Below, piece after piece: positions 1 to 8,330 of a DNA stretch of 43,648 nucleotides (positions within the stretch are counted from its first letter, which is position 1; each line of letters opens with the position of its first letter). Made by a program: the position numbers and the translations under genes. Below the pieces are notes generated by a model. It searched no databases, was not told where the DNA came from, and was given only the letters and a program-made list of their open reading frames with translations. This DNA comes from a virus: the IMG/VR virus record IMGVR_UViG_3300025009_000189, positions 1 through 43,648 of that record; one strand, written 5' to 3'.

Positions 1-127
1 ACTGACGAAACCCTGGATGTTGTAATTCAGGGATCTGCGGATAACAGCACTTTTGTAGACATCTGCACCTTCCCGCAGATTACCGCACTCACCGCAAAAG
101 CACAGTATATGCTTGAAGCGATCAGTG
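1..127. repeat. 127-bp terminal direct repeat, left copy
   Basis: Bases 1-127 are identical to 43522-43648. The reading frame of the gene starting at 43378 runs through the repeat and on to a stop at 234, so the two ends are one locus on a circular or circularly permuted map. The length of 127 is a common k-mer size in short-read assemblers, so I read it as an assembly overlap rather than a biological terminal repeat (inference). Confidence 0.95.
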
Positions 128-234
128 ACCTGCGTTACCGCAGAGCCAAAATGACCGTTGGCGGCACGGACTCCCCAAGTTTCCACGGCGCTATGGTTTA
201 TGTTTGCCCTGCCGGACGGTACTTGGATAAGTAA
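1..234 (+). CDS. Capsid cement/decoration-like protein, 3' part
   Basis: This is the C-terminal part of a protein whose start lies at 43378. Joined across the 127-bp overlap, the whole protein is 125 residues. It begins MAIDNDLVLRDGTVALEST and has alternating beta-strand-like segments. It lies directly after the major capsid gene. Size, position and the N-terminal pattern resemble the Bbp16-type cement proteins that sit next to capsid genes in podovirus-like phages (recognition by pattern, not by search). Its expected role is to stabilise the capsid surface. The stop codon is TAA at 232-234. Confidence 0.75.
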   Translation, partial: TDETLDVVIQGSADNSTFVDICTFPQITALTAKAQYMLEAISDLRYRRAKMTVGGTDSPSFHGAMVYVCPAGRYLDK

Positions 235-248
235 TTTCAAATAATGGG

Positions 249-274
249 ATGCCCGATCAGTAATGGTCGGGCAT
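249..274 (+). other. Intergenic hairpin
   Basis: ATGCCCGATC at 249-258 pairs with GGTCGGGCAT at 265-274 around a 6-nt loop. No T-run follows, so it is more likely an mRNA stability or processing hairpin, or a weak terminator, between the cement gene and the next gene. Confidence 0.5.
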
Positions 275-293
275 TGCCTGATGGAGTAGGTTC

Positions 294-530
294 ATGGCAA
301 ACCGCACTAACCACCCTAAAAAGAACACTGTAGTTGAAGAAGTAATTAATGAATCAATTGGAATACCTATCGAAGAATCGATCATCGTAGAAAAACCAGT
401 CGAAGTAGTGACCATTGAGAACACGATCCTGCTGGAGAATATTCAATCTCTGCGCTTTGTGGATCTGAATGGCAAACTATTCCGGCTTGAATTGAGAAGC
501 AGCGGCGTGTACTGGTTATATCCGGTGTGA
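294..530 (+). CDS. Small virion-region protein, unknown function
   Basis: 78 residues, with start ATG preceded by GGAGTAGG at the expected distance. The sequence is rich in Glu, Val and Ile, with repeated acidic/hydrophobic stretches in the first 50 residues and a C-terminal segment (SLRFVDLNGKLFRLELRSSG) that looks like beta-hairpins. It shows no signal peptide or membrane segment. It sits between the capsid cement gene and the carbohydrate-binding virion protein in an unbroken late operon, so a minor capsid or neck role is possible. I do not recognise the family. Confidence 0.7.
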   Translation: MANRTNHPKKNTVVEEVINESIGIPIEESIIVEKPVEVVTIENTILLENIQSLRFVDLNGKLFRLELRSSGVYWLYPV

Positions 531-538
531 GGTAATAC

Positions 539-620
539 CCGCGCCAGGTAAGGACATTACTTGTATCGCGGTTCATAGGGATTAACCGCCAAAACTTAAA
601 TCATTATCCGCCTGGCGCGG
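539..620 (+). other. Long inverted repeat / structured leader
   Basis: CCGCGCCAGG at 539-548 pairs perfectly with CCTGGCGCGG at 611-620. Inside the 62-nt loop, GCGGTT pairs with AACCGC (about 567-588), giving a nested hairpin. TGTTTTAC follows the outer arm, immediately before the ribosome-binding site of the next gene. It could act as a partial terminator, a processing site or a translational control element for the gene at 641. The structure is visible; the function is inference. Confidence 0.55.
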
Positions 621-640
621 TGTTTTACAAGGAGCATACT

Positions 641-1522
641 ATGTCAAAAGTATTTGATTTTTTACCTGATGGATTATTCCAAATTGCACTTCCGTTCAGC
701 TTGGCGAATCCTGCTGCCGGGACAAGCAATATCCTCACACTTGCACAGGGAAATGGCTACGTTGTTCCCCCTGAATACGTGTTCCACCCTCTTGCTTTAC
801 AAGGAAAAGTGACCGCATCCCCGGCTGCCGAGAAACTTGCCAATGGTGGATTTGAAACCGCTGGCGCGGGCGGCGCGGATGTATTCGGATCATGGACTGA
901 AACCGCTGGCAATGGCGCAATCGCTTCAGAAGCTGGTGCAGGAAACTTCCACGGTGGCGCGAAGTCTGCCAAGTTGACAACTGGCGCGGATACCCTGGTG
1001 AAGTTGGTACAGGCTATTACTGTGATCCCCGGATACACCTACGAGTTTTCATTTTGGGTAAAGGGTGATGGCGAAACCAACAAGGCGCAATACGAACTGG
1101 TTGACACCACCAATACAGCAGATATTGTGGCAAAGAAATCTGTTGCTACTGCAAGCGAAGCATTCTACAAGGTCACAGAAACATTTGAAGCCCCTGCTGA
1201 TTGTGTTGAAGTAACGATCAGCCTGTTTGGAAGCGCAACCGAAGGCGCGATATGCTACCTGGATGATGTTTCTGCGGTATGCACAATTTGCCCGGAGAAA
1301 ACTGGCGTGTTCAAGATAGCCCAGGATGGCGTAGCACTCACCGAAGGACCGCAACCAGCGATTGACGATTTTATTAGCAATGATTTTGCTGGCGCACATA
1401 TTGACTTTTACCCCATTACAGCCGGAAAAGTTATCACGATCCTGTTTGTTACAACCGCTGATTACCTGCCTGTAACCGCTGATGCTGATGCGATATTGTA
1501 TGGCGTGTTGAAACACGCATAA
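641..1522 (+). CDS. Virion protein with carbohydrate-binding-like domain
   Basis: 293 residues. I chose the ATG at 641 because CAAGGAG lies 7 nt upstream; an in-frame ATG at 620 lacks a good site. Residues of about 65-220 have the layout of CBM_4_9-like carbohydrate-binding modules: an opening NGGFE, a Trp in GSWTE, the central GYTYEFSFWVKG strand pair and a closing CYLDDVS motif. The flanks are Ala/Gly-rich and beta-structured. It lies between the capsid cement gene and the 129-residue structural gene, so it may be a head fibre or decoration protein that binds surface glycans. The binding specificity cannot be read from sequence. Confidence 0.75.
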   Translation: MSKVFDFLPDGLFQIALPFSLANPAAGTSNILTLAQGNGYVVPPEYVFHPLALQGKVTASPAAEKLANGGFETAGAGGADVFGSWTETAGNGAIASEAGAGNFHGGAKSAKLTTGADTLVKLVQAITVIPGYTYEFSFWVKGDGETNKAQYELVDTTNTADIVAKKSVATASEAFYKVTETFEAPADCVEVTISLFGSATEGAICYLDDVSAVCTICPEKTGVFKIAQDGVALTEGPQPAIDDFISNDFAGAHIDFYPITAGKVITILFVTTADYLPVTADADAILYGVLKHA

Positions 1523-1534
1523 AGGAGTACTATT

Positions 1535-1924
1535 ATGCCTACTGCACAAATCGTAACACTAACAGAACCGACCGCTAATTATAGGGATCTATTACCTGTT
1601 CAGATGATTAAGTGGGATTGGTTATGTACCGATCTTGGCGTTGTGAGCTCCCAAACACTCTCCAAATATTCGGGACTTATCTCAAAAGTGAACATCATTC
1701 CTGATGGTGGCGGTACTGCTCCCACAACCCTCTATGACATTACCATACTTGATGAAGGTGGACGGGATATTCTGGAGGGAAATGGCGCAGATTGCTCCGC
1801 TACTGCCACAGAATATTTAGATCAGTCAGATGGGTTAGGCAATGTTAGCCAAAGTAAATTAACCCTCACAATTGCCGCCGCTGGTGATGCCAAGGGCGGG
1901 ATTGTCGAACTCTACCTGGTGTAG
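1535..1924 (+). CDS. Structural protein, head/neck region
   Basis: 129 residues, with AAAGGAGTACTATT before the ATG. It is beta-rich and Thr/Gly/Asp-rich with no membrane segment. The central VNIIPDGGGTAPTTLYDITI and the C-terminal KLTLTIAAAGDAKGGIVELY segments look like a small beta-sandwich. It sits between two virion surface proteins, and its stop is followed one base later by the GTG of the next gene, so the two are translationally coupled. It is probably a minor structural protein; I do not recognise the family. Confidence 0.7.
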   Translation: MPTAQIVTLTEPTANYRDLLPVQMIKWDWLCTDLGVVSSQTLSKYSGLISKVNIIPDGGGTAPTTLYDITILDEGGRDILEGNGADCSATATEYLDQSDGLGNVSQSKLTLTIAAAGDAKGGIVELYLV

Positions 1925-1925
1925 C

Positions 1926-3425
1926 GTGAATAATACCCTGGAACAACAGGCGCGTAGACGAAGGCTTTTATTGGCAATGGGAAGTGTGTACAAGAGTTCC
2001 TACATCCCTGCGATGAAGGCTTTATTTGGCGCGAACCTTGTGCAATACCTCACTCTTGGCGACCTCTCCGGCACGGTTGCGGTGGATGAAAGCGGTAATG
2101 GGCTGAACGGTGCTTATACAGCCGTGACGTTAGGGCAGCCAGGAATTGGTGATGGGTACAAATCGGGTTATCTTGATGGTTTGACCAGCAAAGTAAATTT
2201 ATACTCGGCTGGTCTTGACGCCCCGTTTGACCCTACAGAGGGGGGCATTATTATCTGGGCGAAAATGCCTGATGCTGCATGGGATGACAACGCCACCCGC
2301 TACATTGTTTATCTTGGAAAAGATGGCAACAACTACATCACCATCAGAAAGGAAGCGACAGATAGAATCGGTTTTGAATATAAGGCAGGGGCGACAACAG
2401 AAACGAGAACATTAACCGCGGTTAAGGACACCGGATGGGTGTGTTACGGGATTACATGGTCTGTATCAAATGACAGGGTAAACACCTATCGCAAGGGTGT
2501 TCAATCTGGCGCGACAATGACGGCACTTGGAACTTGGTCAGGAGCGTTGGCAACTACGCTTTGCCTTATCGGTGGGACAAACAACTTGAAGGGCAATGCA
2601 GCCCACTATATGTTGATAAACAGAGAGGTAACCGCAGAAGAGATGCTGGCGGCAGCAAATTTTAATCCCGCGGCGGCGTTCACGCAAACCAGTTGGAATA
2701 TTCCGCAAGGCGGTGGCGTTCCGGCTGTGATGCTTACTTTTGATGATGAGTATGAATCCGTTTATACCGAAGCCTTTAAGAATGTTTTAGAACCACTTGG
2801 TATACCTGCAACTTTTTATGTGGTGACAAATGCGATTGATGGAGAAAATGACCCAACTTATGTTACGACTGCTGAATTATTGGAAATGGACGCGGCAGGG
2901 TGGTCAATCGGAAATCACACCACAGACCACACACTCTTAACCACTGTGGATATACCAACAGCAACAGCGAAAATAGCAGATGCAAAAACCGTGTTGGATG
3001 GAATGGGATTAACGAGAGCCAGTATGCACCTTTCTTACCCAAGCGGAGGACAGAATGCGGATGTACACACGGCTGCGATTGCAGCTGGAATACTGACTGG
3101 TCGTAGGGTATACGATGCACCCCCACAATTCCCTGATTACGTGGCGGCGAATAATTACGTGATTTGGTCAACAATGAGATTGGGTTCAGGAGACACAATT
3201 CAAGCAGCGCTGGCACTAATTGACCAGGCTATTGCGGAAGGAAAGACGATTCTTTTCTATGGTCACAAATTAATCGACCCTGCCACAGATACAACGATGT
3301 GGGAAACGTGGAGATTTCGGGCGTTGGTTTGGTACTGCGTGAGCAAGAACCTGCCATTTCTGACAATCAACGATTACTACGATTTGCAGAGCGCAGGTAA
3401 GACGATAACGAGAACGCCACTATAA
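1926..3425 (+). CDS. LamG-like plus polysaccharide deacetylase (NodB) virion protein
   Basis: 499 residues from a GTG one base after the previous stop (an ATG at 1977 is an alternative). Residues of about 30-250 resemble a LamG/concanavalin-like fold (VQYLTLGDLSG, GGIIIWAKMP, YGITWSVSNDRVNTYRKG). Residues of about 260-495 are a NodB polysaccharide deacetylase. Motif 1 is TFDDEY with D273 (catalytic base) and D274 (metal). Motif 2 is HTTDH with metal ligands H331 and H335. Motif 3 is YPSGG at 371-375. All key residues are present, so activity on acetylated surface glycans is expected. Its position between capsid and adaptor genes implies a virion-borne enzyme that modifies the host surface during attachment. 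Confidence 0.88.
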   Translation: MNNTLEQQARRRRLLLAMGSVYKSSYIPAMKALFGANLVQYLTLGDLSGTVAVDESGNGLNGAYTAVTLGQPGIGDGYKSGYLDGLTSKVNLYSAGLDAPFDPTEGGIIIWAKMPDAAWDDNATRYIVYLGKDGNNYITIRKEATDRIGFEYKAGATTETRTLTAVKDTGWVCYGITWSVSNDRVNTYRKGVQSGATMTALGTWSGALATTLCLIGGTNNLKGNAAHYMLINREVTAEEMLAAANFNPAAAFTQTSWNIPQGGGVPAVMLTFDDEYESVYTEAFKNVLEPLGIPATFYVVTNAIDGENDPTYVTTAELLEMDAAGWSIGNHTTDHTLLTTVDIPTATAKIADAKTVLDGMGLTRASMHLSYPSGGQNADVHTAAIAAGILTGRRVYDAPPQFPDYVAANNYVIWSTMRLGSGDTIQAALALIDQAIAEGKTILFYGHKLIDPATDTTMWETWRFRALVWYCVSKNLPFLTINDYYDLQSAGKTITRTPL

Positions 3426-3460
3426 AATAGTCATTTCAACGAGGGATGTGAAGGAGTAAC

Positions 3461-4267
3461 ATGGCAAATCAAACATTAGCAGACATTATGCTGAAACTTT
3501 CGATCATCTTGAAAGCCGCGAGGCATTCAACCTCTAATAGTACGGGCAGCACAACTACGCTGATCGATTCCAGGATGATCGGTGAGCCGGACGACTTCTT
3601 CAATGGCGGAACGATATGGTTCAAGAGTGGGACATTGGACGGAAAGACAGCGGTAATCTCTGACTTCGATGGCACTACTGGTACATTCACATTCCCCACA
3701 CAAACAGCGGTAGTTGCCAGCGGCGTGTCTTATTCTGCGGCAGGACCAATGTACTCCAGGGAAGATCTTGTTGCTTCAATCAACCAGGCATTGACCAGTA
3801 TTGGACCATTACCCACAATCTACGAGGACGCTGCTTTTATCACCGTTGCGGATCAGGAAGAATATACCCTGCCAACTGGCGTAAACAATATCAAGAAAGT
3901 GTTTATTGCCTCCAGTCTTGTTGCACCTTACGGATGGGCGGAGAACACTGGTTGGTTTGAGAACAACGGCAGTTTGTGGTTTGACATGGAAATACCCTCA
4001 ACAGCAGATATGCTCATACGGTTGTACTACGAAGAACCACACGATGAAGTAAACCTGGATGCTGATGAAATCTCTGACGCGCTTCATCCAGATTTGATTA
4101 TCTGGACAGCGGCGAATTACGAAGTATTGAACCGGGCAGGGGTAGCGGAGAACAGCGAACCATTCACGAAAGAAATGATCTCATACACCCAGCAGCAGAA
4201 AACAGCAGCGATGTTGAAATATAGACCTGTTCACTGGCAAAAAGTCAGCCGTCCTAGTGGATGGTAA
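3461..4267 (+). CDS. Head-tail adaptor-like protein
   Basis: 268 residues; GAAGGAG precedes the ATG. The C-terminal half has the pattern of connector/adaptor proteins that dock under the portal: a YSREDLVASINQAL helix, a strand block (EEYTLPTGVNNIKKVFI) and a late helix with ALHPDLIIWTAANYEVLNRAG. Between the capsid genes and the fibre and tail genes this is the usual place for the neck adaptor. The N-terminal 90 residues form a Gly/Thr-rich beta region that may be an additional domain. Assignment is by layout and pattern; a gp4/gp6-type adaptor is my best reading. Confidence 0.65.
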   Translation: MANQTLADIMLKLSIILKAARHSTSNSTGSTTTLIDSRMIGEPDDFFNGGTIWFKSGTLDGKTAVISDFDGTTGTFTFPTQTAVVASGVSYSAAGPMYSREDLVASINQALTSIGPLPTIYEDAAFITVADQEEYTLPTGVNNIKKVFIASSLVAPYGWAENTGWFENNGSLWFDMEIPSTADMLIRLYYEEPHDEVNLDADEISDALHPDLIIWTAANYEVLNRAGVAENSEPFTKEMISYTQQQKTAAMLKYRPVHWQKVSRPSGW

Positions 4268-4280
4268 AGGAGAGTAAACA

Positions 4281-5210
4281 ATGTCACTTTTTAACCTTGC
4301 AAGAGTAGTATCGGCAACAGCAGGAACGGGAACACTTACCCTGGGTGCAGCGGTATCAGGTTGTTTGACCTTTGCGGATGCCGGCGTGCCTGATGGCGCA
4401 AAAGTCAGTTACGGCATATCCGATGGTGTAAATTCAGAGGTTGGACGTGGTACTTACACTTCTGCCGGGACAACATTATCAAGGGATACGGTGCTGGCAA
4501 GCACGAACAGCGGAAATAAGATCAACTGTTCAGGCAATGAGCAGGTATTTATTACCGCATTGGCTGAAGATATTATCCCAATAGGCAGATGGATTTCTGC
4601 TTTTCAAACATGGACTTACGCATCAGCAAACTCATTTACAGTTACAGGTGACATTACCGATACTTTGTGGGTGGGTGAACCCGTGAGGTGGAAACAGGGC
4701 GGAGCGTACAAATACGCACATATCATCTCGTTTTCATACAGCTCTCCAAACACCACAGTTGTTATAGCGTGTGGAAGCGATTACTCCATAGCCAATGCTG
4801 CAATAACAGATAACGACTACGGATTGAACAGCAACCCTGTAGGATTTCCGGCTGCGTTCAACCTCACTGCACCAACATTTACCGCGAGTGGAACAGCATT
4901 TGCGAATCAGCCAGCTACAAGCCTGTGGATCATGTACATTATCGACAGGTTGGCATACGTGCGAGGGCTGATTATAAACCATGCAGCGAGTAACGCAACG
5001 GGGGATTTCACTGCCACGTTTGCAGCAGGACAATTACCACCTACTTATACTTATGCGCTTGGGGATGCGGCAAATTACACCACAAAAAAATCCGGGGCGT
5101 GCTGGGTGACAGAATCCAACGATGTTATCAACATGGCTTTATATGATGGCTCTGCGCTGGCTGGCAACAGCGAAACTTACCTGATTACACTGATCTATTT
5201 ATTGGGATAA
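4281..5210 (+). CDS. Tail fibre / receptor-binding-like protein
   Basis: 309 residues; AAAGGAGAG precedes the ATG. The N-terminal 100 residues carry a module common in phage fibre proteins: ARVVSATAGTGTLTLG, then YGISDG, EVGRGTYTSAGTTLSRDTVL and VFITALAEDI. Residues of about 105-180 form a Trp/Tyr-rich beta segment, and the C-terminal part has short repetitive strands ending in a hydrophobic tail typical of trimeric fibre tips. It lies directly upstream of the large tail protein with a 3-nt gap. A fibre attached to the neck or tail is likely; the receptor is unknown. Confidence 0.72.
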   Translation: MSLFNLARVVSATAGTGTLTLGAAVSGCLTFADAGVPDGAKVSYGISDGVNSEVGRGTYTSAGTTLSRDTVLASTNSGNKINCSGNEQVFITALAEDIIPIGRWISAFQTWTYASANSFTVTGDITDTLWVGEPVRWKQGGAYKYAHIISFSYSSPNTTVVIACGSDYSIANAAITDNDYGLNSNPVGFPAAFNLTAPTFTASGTAFANQPATSLWIMYIIDRLAYVRGLIINHAASNATGDFTATFAAGQLPPTYTYALGDAANYTTKKSGACWVTESNDVINMALYDGSALAGNSETYLITLIYLLG

Positions 5211-5213
5211 CCC

Positions 5214-7925
5214 ATGACTGACATCGTTAGATCAACGCCAACCGATACAAGGATTACCCACGATCTTTCTTTCTTCGATGGTACTACTGAAGTTGGATTG
5301 ATACTATGTAATAGTAGGGGTATTCCGGCGCAGGGTGGAACTCCGTGGACACTACGACAATCAGGGTCGATCAGAACATCACTACAAATCAGGCAGGGTG
5401 ACGCGAATTACAGCGATTACCAACTGCCTTATACCCCATATACACAAAAGGATTGGTCAGGCGGGCGCGGCAACGAGGACTTGGAGAAGGACACGACCAG
5501 ATACTTCGATGCTAATTCTCTTGATACCAAACTTGGAGACATTATCCTGGCTGGTAAACCGACCACTGTACCGCTTGTGGCGACTGATACAGACCACGAA
5601 CCATTTGCAAACGACAGCACAATGAAACACGCTGCTACTGGCGGTGTGCGTTATGCATCTTCATATACCCCAGCAATATCGGGGCAATTCAACCAGATAG
5701 ATGTACTGGTTGCCCCTGGCGTTATTTGCACAGTTGAGATAGTCGAGGATGATACTGGCGCACCTGGAACAGATTTGGTGGCATCTGCAAGCCTTCTCAT
5801 CCCTTCCCTTGTAATATCTACGTCCACTTCAGGCGCATGTTTGGGTGGCGGACAATTGGGATGCAACGAGATGGGTCGCGGCGTGAATGTGGCTAATGCC
5901 CTGGATGTGGTACTGGTTGAAGTCCCTATTGCCGGATCATTTACAAGCGGAACAACTTATTGGATTGTGATTACTACTACAGTAGTAGGTTATAACACGC
6001 TGGTGGGTACAGATGTGTTTGACGAAGATGGCGGATGGGCTTCTTTATATGCCGACCACTCACTTTATTACAACGTCAACACGGTAATCCAGGGGAAAGT
6101 GAAATACTTTGAATATAAGGGCGCGTTGTACGCGATCACGCATCAGGATAACGGGCTGCAATCCAAACTATTTATCAATGGCTATCGCTTTACCGCTGCC
6201 AGCGGGTCAAATCAGAATGTAATAAAAGTTCCTGCAACCATCACGTTGACTGCGAATGAACTGGCGGGCTGCGTTCTGCGGATAGTGGCTGGTGTTGGTT
6301 ACACAGAAGCGGAAAACTACAAAGTTATCGCATCCAATACTGCTGGCGCTGGGGCATCCATCACATTAGAGAGTGGATTCCTGAACACACCGGATAGCAC
6401 AACTGATATTGTGATACTAGGGCATGACCTGTGGACTGAAATAGACTCAACGGGAATATCCAACGGTATTTATGATGTTTGCGTAGCCAACGACATTGTT
6501 TATTTCGGGCAGGGAGAATCTTTTAACATCAGGCGCATGAGGGAATATAACAATTCAGGCACATGGACAAGAGAATTTGCTGATGATGGGACAAACAAAG
6601 CCTCGTTCCTGGAAAGTTTACCTTCTCACGATGGTAAATTACGCATCTGGAAGTTCAATAACCCTGCTTCAGGTGCGCCAACTGCGGCATATTCCGCAGT
6701 AAAGACGTGGGGAACTAATCTCGACTTCACCACAAAGCCATCTGAACTGGCAGCGACAACCGATTACCCCATTGTTATTGGAGATCCACGCAGCAAGATC
6801 ACGAATGTGCTGGGCTATGGAGAGCCTCTGATTCCTTATGTGTTCAAAGAGGACGAATTTGGGTCGATCAATGAGGGCGTGTATGCCCGATTACCCATTG
6901 ACGAACTGGCGCAGGTGAGAAGCGAAGTGAATGGCAGAACTGCTATCCAGTTTGGCGTGTACCTGTTCTTCAATGTGCTGGATGGCTGGGAAAGATATTA
7001 CGAAAACAGGCTGGATGATGTTGGACCTAACCGGGATGAAGGATTACCGGAAGAACGCAGGGGGGTTGTGTCCTGCGTAGTGTCTTATCCTGGCGGTTTG
7101 TACCTGGGGATTGATGCTGGAGTTGACGGATATTCTTCTGTGCTGTATTGGAATCAAATTGGGTATCACGAAGAATACCGCGCCCCTTATGGTGAGCGCA
7201 TCCGGGGTCTGCACATTCAAACTATCCCAGGAAGCAATGTTGGCAGGCTGTGGATAGGACTATCTTATACAACGGTATGGATTCCTGTCACGCTGAACCC
7301 CAGGAAACAGTCTGATTACGAGTACGCCAGTTCAGGATCGCTCATTTCTTCCTGGTTCAATGGCGGATTCGGGGAGATCAATAAATTCTGGAAGTCGATA
7401 CAGTTATACGCCGAAGGATTGGCAACTGGTCAGTCGATCACGATGGAATACCAGACCGATGTAAGCGAAACATGGTACGCACTACCCACAGCATTTTCGA
7501 CTTCACCAATGCAGGAAGTATTGATGGCAACAGATTATTCGGTGTATGGAAAACGCTGGCGCTACAGGATCACGATGGCGACAACGGATGAAACAAAAAC
7601 CCCCAGGGTAAAGGCAATGACCATCCCAGCAGTAACCAGGCTGCCAGCGAATAAGAGTTGGAGCATTACGGTACTGGCTGATGATGCAATGGTGGACAGG
7701 CAGGGAACGAAACAAAGCCTATCTGCGAAACAACTGATGGATCAATTACAGACCTGGGCTGACAGCGCACTCTCTCCGCTTCCATTGATTATGAGAAGTC
7801 CGGTATCCGCGTTTGACAACAAGCGCGTGTTCCTTGAACCGCCATCCATTCAACCTATCGAAGTGGTGAATAAGAATACCAAGACATTGAAAGCGCTGGT
7901 CACATTGAGTTTGTATGAGGCGTAA
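5214..7925 (+). CDS. Large tail protein, probable nozzle/tail hub
   Basis: 903 residues, with no catalytic motif seen. It is rich in beta-strand, Trp and Gly. The segment QKDWSGGRGNEDLEKD near residues 80-95 and repeated Trp/Tyr-rich blades through the middle (for example LYLGIDAGVDGYSSVLYWN) suggest a propeller-like body. Length and position after adaptor and fibre fit the nozzle or tubular protein of short-tailed phages (inference). The next gene overlaps its end as TAATG. A 16-bp operator-like palindrome lies inside the gene at 5972-5987. Confidence 0.7.
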   Translation: MTDIVRSTPTDTRITHDLSFFDGTTEVGLILCNSRGIPAQGGTPWTLRQSGSIRTSLQIRQGDANYSDYQLPYTPYTQKDWSGGRGNEDLEKDTTRYFDANSLDTKLGDIILAGKPTTVPLVATDTDHEPFANDSTMKHAATGGVRYASSYTPAISGQFNQIDVLVAPGVICTVEIVEDDTGAPGTDLVASASLLIPSLVISTSTSGACLGGGQLGCNEMGRGVNVANALDVVLVEVPIAGSFTSGTTYWIVITTTVVGYNTLVGTDVFDEDGGWASLYADHSLYYNVNTVIQGKVKYFEYKGALYAITHQDNGLQSKLFINGYRFTAASGSNQNVIKVPATITLTANELAGCVLRIVAGVGYTEAENYKVIASNTAGAGASITLESGFLNTPDSTTDIVILGHDLWTEIDSTGISNGIYDVCVANDIVYFGQGESFNIRRMREYNNSGTWTREFADDGTNKASFLESLPSHDGKLRIWKFNNPASGAPTAAYSAVKTWGTNLDFTTKPSELAATTDYPIVIGDPRSKITNVLGYGEPLIPYVFKEDEFGSINEGVYARLPIDELAQVRSEVNGRTAIQFGVYLFFNVLDGWERYYENRLDDVGPNRDEGLPEERRGVVSCVVSYPGGLYLGIDAGVDGYSSVLYWNQIGYHEEYRAPYGERIRGLHIQTIPGSNVGRLWIGLSYTTVWIPVTLNPRKQSDYEYASSGSLISSWFNGGFGEINKFWKSIQLYAEGLATGQSITMEYQTDVSETWYALPTAFSTSPMQEVLMATDYSVYGKRWRYRITMATTDETKTPRVKAMTIPAVTRLPANKSWSITVLADDAMVDRQGTKQSLSAKQLMDQLQTWADSALSPLPLIMRSPVSAFDNKRVFLEPPSIQPIEVVNKNTKTLKALVTLSLYEA
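5972..5987. promoter_or_regulatory. Third copy of late operator palindrome, inside a gene
   Basis: TACTACTACAGTAGTA is an exact 16-bp match, in reverse orientation, to the palindrome of the late divergent promoter at 23827-23842. The only -10-like hexamer nearby (TATAAC at 5991-5996) is too close to reproduce the promoter spacing, so this may be an auxiliary regulator site or coincidence driven by Thr/Val codons. Confidence 0.35.
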
Positions 7926-8323
7926 TGGCTAAAGTTGCTGCTGCACCCAAATTGAAAGTTGAGCGCAAAGACCTTGAAGATGAGATCGGTATTGTTCAGG
8001 GGCTTATGCCAGGGTCAAAGAATGAATGGTTTGTGTCACTGGCACTGGATAAATTGGAGATCGATTACCAGTTTCAAGTGCCGCTGTATGGTGGTCGTGG
8101 CGTGAGGGGTGGTCAGGTGGTTGACTTCGTTTGCTACATTCCACGCGCAACCCCTGTATTTGTGCAGGGTGAGTATTGGCATGACATCAAGAGTGAGAAC
8201 GAGGACATCTTGAAACAAGCAGCAGCAGAACAACGGTACGGAGTAAGACCTATCCTGCTGATGGGTGAGGAAACCGACAGTAAAGATCGTGCTTACAAAA
8301 CTGTAGTTGAAAAGATAAAGTAA
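7925..8323 (+). CDS. Vsr-like PD-(D/E)XK nuclease-fold protein
   Basis: 132 residues; GAGG precedes the ATG, which overlaps the previous stop (TAATG). After an N-terminal helix with E34, the sequence GGQVVDFVCYIPRATPVFVQ leads to GEYWHD at 82-87. This matches the core of very-short-patch repair (Vsr) and related DUF559-type folds: D67 on the first strand, then a hydrophobic strand ending in G-x-x-WH. The C-terminal VRPILLMGEE strand closes the fold. A repair-type nuclease among tail genes is unusual. It could be a virion-associated or late DNA-processing enzyme, or a nuclease-fold protein without activity. No search was possible. Confidence 0.6.
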   Translation: MAKVAAAPKLKVERKDLEDEIGIVQGLMPGSKNEWFVSLALDKLEIDYQFQVPLYGGRGVRGGQVVDFVCYIPRATPVFVQGEYWHDIKSENEDILKQAAAEQRYGVRPILLMGEETDSKDRAYKTVVEKIK

Positions 8324-8330
8324 TGGGAAT

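Noticed and set aside
1-127. Biological direct terminal repeats of a T7-like phage
   Set aside because: The repeat lies inside a capsid-region gene and its 127-bp length matches an assembler k-mer, so an overlap artefact is more likely.
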